Assembly: GCA_039029935.1 (NCBI GenBank)
Contig: JBCCFC010000615.1
Span: forward strand, 1 to 8,145
Length of the DNA stretch: 8,145 nucleotides
From: G039029935 sp039029935
Lineage (GTDB): Bacteria > Chloroflexota > Anaerolineae > Caldilineales > Caldilineaceae
Direction: 5' to 3'
The notes under the pieces were generated by a model. It made no database searches and was not told the origin of the DNA. It saw only the letters and a list, made by a program, of their open reading frames with translations. Both the position numbers and the translations under genes were made by a program. This document shows, one piece after another, positions 1 through 5,246 of this stretch (position 1 is its first letter; each line of letters begins with the position of its first letter).

Positions 1-26
1 AATCTGTAAAATATATTAGCACTGCC

Positions 27-88
27 GTCTGGACCTCGGGATGGTGTTAAATTTTTGCAAAAATGGAACCCCTTCCGGAGGTCCAGAC
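27..88. repeat. 62-nt imperfect palindrome in the leader of the SPFH gene
   Basis: Bases 27-37 (GTCTGGACCTC) are the exact reverse complement of 78-88, and pairing continues in register to the centre at 57/58. Of 31 opposing positions 26 are Watson-Crick pairs; the mismatches are 38/77, 42/73, 45/70, 49/66 and 50/65. The centre is the 12-bp perfect palindrome TTTTTGCAAAAA (52-63). No T tract follows 88, so a plus-strand intrinsic terminator is unlikely. It ends 9 nt before the Shine-Dalgarno of the next gene. It could be a leader hairpin, a REP/MITE-like palindrome, or the remnant of an upstream terminator. A TATATT at 12-17 could be a -10 box, but its -35 would lie outside the window. Confidence 0.8.
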
Positions 89-107
89 TATACAAGTGAG
101 GTGTAAC

Positions 108-1073
108 ATGACCGAAGAAACAGTCCAAATGCAGCCAGAGCAATCTCCACCACAGCCAGACCCCAAATTAAGCCAAAAGCCAAAACCAGCCCGGCGAACC
201 TATGCAAATGGGTTCATTGATCGCTTCTTTAGAGCAGCCGTTGTCATCATCGCGGCCTTCCTTGTCATCAACGTACTCCTCTTTGTCAGCCGTGCCGCTG
301 TCTACAAAATTCACGAGTATGAGCGCGGTCTACATCTGCGCGGTGGCAAGTTTATCAACGTGGACCAACCGGGGTGGCATGTGCAGATTCCGCTGGTCGA
401 TACCGTTGTTATCGTCAAGGTCAACGAACGGCTCGGTTACATCGAGCGCATCCAGGCCATGACCTCGGATGATGTGGCGATGGATGTGTCGCTACAATAC
501 ACCTATCGTGTGACTGATCCTGAGCGATTTGCATTGGAGGTGGATGACCCAGAGCGTATTGTCTTTGAGTTTGTGCAGGGCAAGCTGCGTGATGTCATCA
601 ACACCAAGCCGATGGCCGAGGTGATGCAGAGCCGTGCCGCCATGAATCAGGAAGTGACCGCTGCACTGACCGCCAAGGAGGAACAATACGGCGTCAAGTT
701 TATTACCGTGCAGATGCAGAGTGCTTCGCCCCCACAGGAGGTTGTGACCGCAATTAAGGACCGCATGGTCGCTGTCCAACGTCAAGAGCAGTCACAGGCC
801 GAGGCCATGCAACAGCAGACCTTGGCTGATGCCGAGTTTTACACCCGTCAACGTCGAGCCGATGCCGAGGCCTATCAAATTACCCAAACCACCGAGGCGC
901 AGATGCAATCGCTACGCATTTTGCTCGAGGAACTAGAAGGCAAGGGGACATTGGCCGAGCAGTATATTCAGTTTATGATTGCGCAAGAACTCAAGCAAAA
1001 CAGCAAGTGGATTATTAGCAGTGACGCTGCAATGGGCGATGTGCAGAGTCGCCTGATAACGGTCGATGAGTAG
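108..1073 (+). CDS. SPFH/Band 7 domain membrane protein (prohibitin/stomatin-like)
   Basis: The protein has 321 residues from the ATG at 108. It opens with a Pro/Gln-rich cytoplasmic tail (about 1-30), then one membrane segment (about 43-61), then a Band 7 domain (about 64-225) including the typical YERGLHLRGGK and PGWHVQIP stretches. An Ala/Glu/Gln-rich coiled-coil region follows (about 215-280, with ADAE repeats), then a short tail. This order is that of prohibitin, stomatin and HflK/C relatives, which oligomerise on membranes and scaffold microdomains or proteases. The frame stays open to an ATG at 63, but that codon lies inside the 27-88 palindrome and has no clear ribosome site; the ATG at 108 follows GAGGTG (98-103) by 4 nt and was chosen. 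The next gene begins 14 nt after the stop, so the two probably form an operon. The exact subfamily is not determined. Confidence 0.9.
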   Translation: MTEETVQMQPEQSPPQPDPKLSQKPKPARRTYANGFIDRFFRAAVVIIAAFLVINVLLFVSRAAVYKIHEYERGLHLRGGKFINVDQPGWHVQIPLVDTVVIVKVNERLGYIERIQAMTSDDVAMDVSLQYTYRVTDPERFALEVDDPERIVFEFVQGKLRDVINTKPMAEVMQSRAAMNQEVTAALTAKEEQYGVKFITVQMQSASPPQEVVTAIKDRMVAVQRQEQSQAEAMQQQTLADAEFYTRQRRADAEAYQITQTTEAQMQSLRILLEELEGKGTLAEQYIQFMIAQELKQNSKWIISSDAAMGDVQSRLITVDE

Positions 1074-1087
1074 GTGGGGGTTGCCCA

Positions 1088-1555
1088 ATGAAAACACCTA
1101 TTTTTTTCATCATCATAGGCATTGTCGTTTATGGTATAATGTCTCAGTATATGGATGAGTCTGCTCGCCCGATTGCGCAGGAAGACCTGCATGAATCGCG
1201 CATCCACGCTTATCGTGACTGGCAAAGTACGGGTGTCCAACTCCAGCAAGGGGATTGGGTGATGATAGAGGCAGAGGGCACATGGCTCTATACACCCAAC
1301 GTATATCATGGCCCAGCCGGAAGCCGCTACAGCCAAGCCCCAGGCTTTTATCCGCTGCCCCATTTCCCTAGCGGCTCACTGATAGGTCGCATAGACGAGT
1401 ATGGTGACTCGTTTTATGTGGGTGATAACACCCAGTTTAAGGCAGTGACGCAGGGGGTACTTTACCTCAAAATCAACGACGATATCGTCAGTGATAATGA
1501 AGGCTGGGTTGCCGTTGATGTCACCCTTGAGCGTACACTATTGGGGGAATATTAG
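1088..1555 (+). CDS. membrane-anchored PA-IL/LecA-like domain protein
   Basis: The protein has 155 residues. Residues 4-19 are a hydrophobic segment after one Lys, a signal anchor or uncleaved signal peptide. The rest resembles the PA-IL (LecA) galactose-lectin fold: STGVQLQQGDWVMIEAEGTW (47-66), a GPAG turn (75-78), GSLIGRI (96-102), FYVGDN (109-114), then LYLKINDD (125-132) and SDNEGWVAVDV (135-145). In LecA the matching loop supplies the calcium ligands Asp100, Asn107 and Asn108; here the candidates are Asp131 or Asp132 and Asp136-Asn137, from alignment by eye. Sugar binding is therefore possible but not shown, since many PA-IL-like domains in large proteins have no tested ligand. A G-rich ribosome site (GTGGGGG, 1074-1080) lies 7 nt before the ATG. 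The 14-nt gap after the SPFH gene suggests co-expression. Confidence 0.72.
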   Translation: MKTPIFFIIIGIVVYGIMSQYMDESARPIAQEDLHESRIHAYRDWQSTGVQLQQGDWVMIEAEGTWLYTPNVYHGPAGSRYSQAPGFYPLPHFPSGSLIGRIDEYGDSFYVGDNTQFKAVTQGVLYLKINDDIVSDNEGWVAVDVTLERTLLGEY

Positions 1556-1564
1556 GCACTAAAC

Positions 1565-1626
1565 TCTTCTAGGAAGGGGGTTACGTATACTGGCCTGGCT
1601 AGACTTGCTCACCCCTTCCTGAAAGA
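1565..1626. repeat. hairpin-forming inverted repeat upstream of the GTPase gene
   Basis: Arms 1565-1579 and 1612-1626 pair over 15 positions with 13 Watson-Crick pairs, one G-T wobble (1570/1621) and one mismatch (1569/1622). The core AGGAAGGGG (1571-1579) is a perfect match to CCCCTTCCT (1612-1620). The 32-nt interior shows little further pairing. The repeat lies between the lectin-domain stop (1555) and the ribosome site of the GTPase (1636-1640). No T run follows on either strand, so it is not a classical intrinsic terminator. It may be a leader structure acting on the GTPase gene, or a terminator for the gene pair before it. Confidence 0.65.
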
Positions 1627-1648
1627 ATGAACGGTAGGAGAATCAAGT

Positions 1649-3595
1649 TTGAAAGAAACCATCAAGAATATTGGCATCCTGGCTCATGTTGATGCGGGCA
1701 AGACCACGCTGACAGAACAACTGCTGTATCAGACGGGCGCAATCCGCAGTGTGGGCCGGGTCGATCATGGCAATACACAGACCGACACCATGGACCTAGA
1801 GCGTGAACGTGGCATCTCGATTATGTCCATGCCGACCTCCTACACGTACAAGGGGCAAAAGATCAACATTGTCGATACACCCGGCCATGTTGATTTTGTG
1901 GCCGAGGTCGAACGCTCGATGCTGGTGCTTGATGGTGCGATCCTTGTTATTTCTGCCAAAGAAGGGGTGCAGTCCCACACCAAGCTACTCTTCAACGCGC
2001 TCAAACGTATGGAAGTCCCGACCCTCCTCTTTATCAACAAAATTGACCGTATGGGGGTGGAGATTGACGGTGTGTTGACCGAGATTCGGCGGCAGCTATC
2101 ACCCAACATCTGTGTGTTACAAACGGTCCGCAGTGAGGGGTCAAGAGAGGCAGTCCCACATCCAACAGTGTTAGAGCCGGATGATGATTTGATTGAGATG
2201 TTGTCAGTCGCTGATGAAATGCTTATGCTCGATTATCTGGAAGGCGAGACAATCAGCGGTGAGCGACTGTACGATACACTAAAGCTGGCGGTTGCTCAAC
2301 GGGTGGCGTATCCGGTTCTTTTTGGCAGCGCGCTGAATGGCATTGGCCTCCACGAAATGCTGGATGAGATTAATGAACTGTTGCCGCAATTTGAGCAGAT
2401 AGCAAGCAGTGATGCCAACAACAGCGATCCCAGCGGTATTGTCTTTAAAGTTGCGCGCACAAACATCAAGACAGGCCGTGTCTGTATGGTTAAGGTGACG
2501 GCGGGTGAGGTGTTGAATCGTGGCTTTATCGGAACACACAAGGTGACAGGCGTCTCACGATGGTGTCATGGACGCGTGGAGCCTGTCAAACGCCTGCAAG
2601 CGGGTGACATCGGCATGGTGACGGGGATGCATCATCTGCATGTAGGCGACACCTTTGGGCAAGGCATTGACCACAAAGGCTTCTCGCTGGGCAAACCAAC
2701 CCTCAAGGTGAAGATGGAGGTCGAGCATCCACCCCAACGACGCGAACTGTTGGAAGCCCTGACCGTAATGGCGGACAACGACCCCTATCTGTCCTATGAG
2801 CTCAACGAGTTTAATGACGACATTTACATCACGCTCTTTGGCTATATCCAAATGGAGATTGTGGAGGAGACGCTCAAGCGCGACTATGGCATTGCTGTCC
2901 AAATGGGTGAGCCGATGACCATCTACATGGAAACGCCTGTGACGATGGCCGAGTCCACCATTCCCATGTATGATGCGGGCTTGCCTTTCCACGCCGGAGC
3001 CAGTCTGCGTGTGGAGCCACTTCCTAGAGGCAGCGGCATCGAATATGGATTGGACCTCAATACCCAAGGACTCAAGCAGCCTTTTCTCAATGGCATTGAG
3101 GATGGCGTCCATGCCTATCTCGACCAAGGGCTATATGGCTGGGAACTGACCGACATGAAAATCAGTCTCATTGGCTTTGAAGTCAACAGCGTGGAAGGCA
3201 CACCTAAAGATTTTCGTGACATGGTTCCGCTGGTACTCTTTGACGCGCTCAAAACGGCGGAGACCAAGCAACTCTGGCCGATCAGCGACTATCAACTCTC
3301 CATCCCGACAACGCTCATGGGCAGGGCTATGTCCGACCTCAAATGGATGCAGGCGACCTTTGACGAACCACTCATCGAAGGTGATACCTGCACGATTGTG
3401 GGCGTCATCCCTGTAGACCTGTGTCATAACTACGAGTTGACCGTGCATCAATATACCTCTGGGCGCGGACATTTTGAGCGCAAGGTGATTGGCTATGAGG
3501 ATGCACCAGCGGATATGTATAAAGAACGACCTCGTTTCAAAGTGGATCCATCGAACCGAGGAGAGTATCTGATGGGGATCGTGAGAGCCACTTAA
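1649..3595 (+). CDS. Tet(M)/Otr(A)-class translational GTPase (ribosomal protection protein family)
   Basis: The protein has 648 residues; Tet(M)-type proteins have about 640 and EF-G about 700. The GTPase motifs are complete: HVDAGKTT (13-20), RGIS (54-57), DTPGH (76-80), NKID (130-133) and GSAL (226-229). Later domains follow family order, with DNDPYLSY (376-383), GYIQMEI (398-404), EPMTIYMETP (421-430), GLYGWELTDMKIS (494-506) and TPKDFRDMVP (518-527). These proteins bind the ribosomal A-site region and use GTP hydrolysis to release tetracycline or alter elongation. The domain IV tip that reads YYSPVST in Tet(M) is VNSVEGT here (512-518), so the Pro and Val that touch the drug-binding helix are not kept. 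A chromosomal ribosome factor is thus as likely as real resistance. The start is TTG with AGGAG (1636-1640) 8 nt ahead; no later ATG would keep the first GTPase motif. Confidence 0.9.
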   Translation: MKETIKNIGILAHVDAGKTTLTEQLLYQTGAIRSVGRVDHGNTQTDTMDLERERGISIMSMPTSYTYKGQKINIVDTPGHVDFVAEVERSMLVLDGAILVISAKEGVQSHTKLLFNALKRMEVPTLLFINKIDRMGVEIDGVLTEIRRQLSPNICVLQTVRSEGSREAVPHPTVLEPDDDLIEMLSVADEMLMLDYLEGETISGERLYDTLKLAVAQRVAYPVLFGSALNGIGLHEMLDEINELLPQFEQIASSDANNSDPSGIVFKVARTNIKTGRVCMVKVTAGEVLNRGFIGTHKVTGVSRWCHGRVEPVKRLQAGDIGMVTGMHHLHVGDTFGQGIDHKGFSLGKPTLKVKMEVEHPPQRRELLEALTVMADNDPYLSYELNEFNDDIYITLFGYIQMEIVEETLKRDYGIAVQMGEPMTIYMETPVTMAESTIPMYDAGLPFHAGASLRVEPLPRGSGIEYGLDLNTQGLKQPFLNGIEDGVHAYLDQGLYGWELTDMKISLIGFEVNSVEGTPKDFRDMVPLVLFDALKTAETKQLWPISDYQLSIPTTLMGRAMSDLKWMQATFDEPLIEGDTCTIVGVIPVDLCHNYELTVHQYTSGRGHFERKVIGYEDAPADMYKERPRFKVDPSNRGEYLMGIVRAT

Positions 3596-3604
3596 TTTTA
3601 AAAA

Positions 3605-3664
3605 AGCTAGTCAGCACTTCAGCGGGTCAGCATTTCAGCACTTCAGCACACTGACTGACTAGCT
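3605..3664 (+). terminator. probable terminator of the GTPase gene, with a repeat-filled loop
   Basis: AGCTAGTCAG (3605-3614) is the exact reverse complement of CTGACTAGCT (3655-3664). An A run precedes the stem and GGTTTT (3665-3670) follows it, which suits an intrinsic terminator starting 9 nt after the GTPase stop. The 40-nt loop is longer than usual because it contains the 8-bp tandem repeat array. The right arm can slip by 4 nt, since CTGA occurs twice in a row at 3651-3658. Confidence 0.6.
3611..3650. repeat. five tandem 8-bp repeats, TCAGCNNN
   Basis: Five contiguous units begin at 3611, 3619, 3627, 3635 and 3643: TCAGCACT, TCAGCGGG, TCAGCATT, TCAGCACT and TCAGCACA. The first five bases are identical in all five. 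As a result TCAGCACTTCAGC occurs twice (3611-3623 and 3635-3647). The array fills the loop of the 3605-3664 inverted repeat. It looks like a small slippage-prone microsatellite; no coding role is visible. Confidence 0.85.
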
Positions 3665-3740
3665 GGTTTTACCTCTATCATGCAATAATAAATACAAAAT
3701 AACGAATATATGAAATGCACAAAAGCTACTTGAAGTTTGT

Positions 3741-3783
3741 CCGAAGGGTTTCCGGAGGGTTTCAGAGTATCTCCGGAGTATCT
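3741..3783. repeat. imperfect 11-bp tandem repeat tract in the collar-gene upstream region
   Basis: Four consecutive units can be read: CCGAAGGGTTT (3741-3751), CCGGAGGGTTT (3752-3762), CAGAGTATCT (3763-3772, one base short) and CCGGAGTATCT (3773-3783). Units 1 and 2 form one similar pair and units 3 and 4 another, joined by the shared CCGGAG. CTCCGGAG (3771-3778) is also an 8-bp palindrome. The tract lies about 100 bases before the first collar gene, so it might be a regulator-binding region, but no known operator is recognised. The AT-rich stretch 3671-3740 before it shows nothing else. Confidence 0.55.
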
Positions 3784-3822
3784 TCATAGCTCATTTCGCC
3801 CAATTTCATGTATCCTGAACTG

Positions 3823-3835
3823 TATAAACGTTTAT
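3823..3835 (+). promoter_or_regulatory. possible -10 box overlapping a 12-bp palindrome
   Basis: TATAAA (3823-3828) overlaps the perfect palindrome ATAAACGTTTAT (3824-3835), about 47 nt before the first collar gene's ATG. The position would suit a promoter with a short leader and an overlapping operator. No convincing -35 hexamer is seen at the expected distance, so this is a weak proposal. Confidence 0.25.
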
Positions 3836-3881
3836 CATTACAACTTGAGCAGCCATGCTCATTCAATCAAAGGAGTTTTAT

Positions 3882-4238
3882 ATGGTAGAAGGATATCTCG
3901 GACAAGTGAAATTATTTGCACTCAACTTTGCACCAAAAGATTGGGCGCAATGTGATGGTCAAGAGTTGCTGATATCACAACATGAATCCCTATACTCAAT
4001 CATTGGTACGATATATGGTGGTGACGGGCGTAAGACATTTGCGCTTCCAGATTTACGCGGTCGCGCCCCTGTTGGGGTTGGGGAAAGCAAGAATCTGCCT
4101 CGTATTTATGAAGGGGAGAAGCGAGGGGGCGCGCCTGTGGCAGTCGCCAAAGAATCGGAGCCATCAGAGGTGACGATGGCAGGACTAGGCATGACTTGGT
4201 GTATTTGTCTTAACGGTGTGTTCCCAGCGAGACAATAA
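3882..4238 (+). CDS. compact tail-collar (MdpB-like) domain protein, copy A
   Basis: The protein has 118 residues and resembles the phage tail-collar / microcystin-dependent protein (MdpB) family. Family signatures are GYLGQVKLFA (4-13), WAQCDGQ (21-27), IGTIYGGDGR (41-50), FALPDLRGR (53-61) and the closing GLGMTWCICLNGVFPARQ (101-118). Usual family members have about 170-200 residues and carry a QMPAHTH-like histidine segment plus a variable insert before the last strand. Here that part is missing, so the protein is a shortened form. The ATG at 3882 was chosen over an ATG at 3855 because AGGAG (3871-3875) lies 6 nt ahead and MVEGYLGQV matches the family N-terminus. The next gene starts 16 nt after the stop. 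The molecular role of these proteins in cells is unsettled, and no phage structural genes are nearby. Confidence 0.85.
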   Translation: MVEGYLGQVKLFALNFAPKDWAQCDGQELLISQHESLYSIIGTIYGGDGRKTFALPDLRGRAPVGVGESKNLPRIYEGEKRGGAPVAVAKESEPSEVTMAGLGMTWCICLNGVFPARQ

Positions 4239-4254
4239 GAAAAGGAGAGGTTAT

Positions 4255-4986
4255 ATGGCAAGCGGATTTCTTGGAGAAGTGACATTGTTTGCGGGCACGT
4301 ATGTGCCGTTAAATTGGGTCGCATGTGAGGGGCAACTTTTACCTATCAAGGGTGAATTGGAGGCACTTTTCTCACTGATAGGCACTACATATGGCGGTGA
4401 TGGTCGTACTAACTTCGCTGTTCCCGATCTGCGGGGACGGGTCCCTGTGGGGGTTGGGGGTGGCTCGGCACTGCCAAAAGTGACATTAGGTGAACAGACG
4501 GGAAATAACAAAGTCGTTGCAGCAAATGGACAGCAACCATCTAGCACGACACAACCTGTTCAAGGACTAATCTGGATTATCTGCATTAATGGTCGGTACC
4601 CGGCTGCCGATGATGTTAACAAGGACAGCTACATGGGTGGTATTAAACTATTTGCGGGGAATTACTTGGTAGATGAAAAGGAGATACACTATTGCGAGGG
4701 GCAGCTATTGCCCATAGAGAGACATATGCAACTTTTCTTGCTTATTGGATCGGTATATGGTGGTCACGAGCGTGGCAGGTTTGCATTACCTGATTTGCGT
4801 GGCCGTGTTCCGACTGGTCACGGTCAGGGTCGCGGATTGCCTGATATAAAAATAGGACAAAAAACTGGTGGTGTGAAAGCTGCTCGTACAGAGGGGGATG
4901 AAGCGGTGGCGACACAGGCTGGTTTAGGATTGAAATGGATATTTGCAACTCAGGGAATACGCCCAGAAAAAAATACAAGTGAGTAA
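4255..4986 (+). CDS. double tail-collar (MdpB-like) domain protein, copies B and C fused
   Basis: The 243 residues hold two complete collar-like units head to tail. Unit B spans about 1-120: GFLGEVTLFAG (4-14), WVACEGQLLPI (21-31), YGGDGR (46-51), FAVPDLRGR (54-62) and a closing GLIWIICINGRYP (104-116). Unit C starts at Met127: GGIKLFAGNY (128-137), YCEGQLLPI (146-154), YGGHER (168-173), FALPDLRGR (176-184) and GLGLKWIFATQGIRP (223-237). B is closer to the family norm. C has lost the usual Trp before the CxGQ motif and reads GGHER in place of GGDGR. Both lack the histidine segment of full-length relatives. The ATG at 4255 follows AAAGGAGAGG (4241-4250); the open frame back to 4216 is leader. 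The 16-nt gap from copy A indicates one operon. The stop lies 7 nt before the terminator stem. Confidence 0.85.
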   Translation: MASGFLGEVTLFAGTYVPLNWVACEGQLLPIKGELEALFSLIGTTYGGDGRTNFAVPDLRGRVPVGVGGGSALPKVTLGEQTGNNKVVAANGQQPSSTTQPVQGLIWIICINGRYPAADDVNKDSYMGGIKLFAGNYLVDEKEIHYCEGQLLPIERHMQLFLLIGSVYGGHERGRFALPDLRGRVPTGHGQGRGLPDIKIGQKTGGVKAARTEGDEAVATQAGLGLKWIFATQGIRPEKNTSE

Positions 4987-4993
4987 GGCGTAC

Positions 4994-5030
4994 CAAAAGA
5001 GCATAGACAATTGTTGTCTATGCTCTTTTG
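4994..5030. terminator. strong, probably bidirectional intrinsic terminator
   Basis: CAAAAGAGCATAGACAA (4994-5010) and TTGTCTATGCTCTTTTG (5014-5030) form a perfect 17-bp stem with a 3-nt loop. The outer part is A4/T4, so each strand has a short T run at the stem's 3' side. It begins 7 nt after the collar operon's stop codon and lies between convergent units, so it can serve the plus-strand collar genes and also the minus-strand hydrolase unit that ends at 5197. Confidence 0.92.
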
Positions 5031-5123
5031 ATATGCCAATCCTCTCTATTCAATGCCTAAATATCCGTGCAATACTCATTGTCTACAAAATTTTACATTA
5101 AAACGAACTTGGAGGTCACTATT

Positions 5124-5246
5124 GTGAACCCTCTTGCACAAGTACAGTATCGCAGGTTGACTACCTGCGTCACACATAACCAATCTGTGATACTGGTTAC
5201 TGGAAATCTCGTGGAATCGTCTTTTCCCATCTACGCTGAAAAATGA
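5124..5246 (+). CDS. doubtful 40-codon ORF with a good ribosome binding site
   Basis: A GTG codon at 5124 has GGAGG (5111-5115) 8 nt ahead and opens a 40-residue frame ending at a TGA (5244-5246). The product (starting MNPLAQVQYRRL) is not recognised, has no clear membrane segment, and its second half overlaps the hydrolase 3' end on the other strand. A 7-bp hairpin (CGCAGGT 5151-5157 with ACCTGCG 5163-5169) lies inside it. The ribosome site is the only real support. It may be a chance frame or the remnant of a decayed gene. Otherwise 5031-5196 shows nothing recognisable. Confidence 0.22.
   Translation: MNPLAQVQYRRLTTCVTHNQSVILVTGNLVESSFPIYAEK

Noticed and set aside
63..107. Earlier start codon for the SPFH gene
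   Set aside because: The ATG at 63 falls inside the 27-88 palindrome without a placed ribosome site, while the ATG at 108 has GAGGTG 4 nt ahead.
2555..3127. 190-codon minus-strand open frame
   Set aside because: It is antisense to conserved blocks of the translational GTPase and shows no motif of its own, so it is a shadow.
3611..3783. CRISPR array
   Set aside because: The repeats are 8 and 11 bp, contiguous and without spacers, and no cas gene is present.
3882..4986. Prophage tail region
   Set aside because: Only collar-like domains are present. No tape measure, baseplate, sheath, lysis, integrase or attachment site is seen, and the flanking genes are cellular.
5151..5199. Terminator of the minus-strand hydrolase gene
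   Set aside because: There are two short hairpins (5151-5169 with 7 bp, and 5177-5199 with 6 bp), but neither is followed by a T run on the minus strand. The 4994-5030 hairpin is the better candidate.
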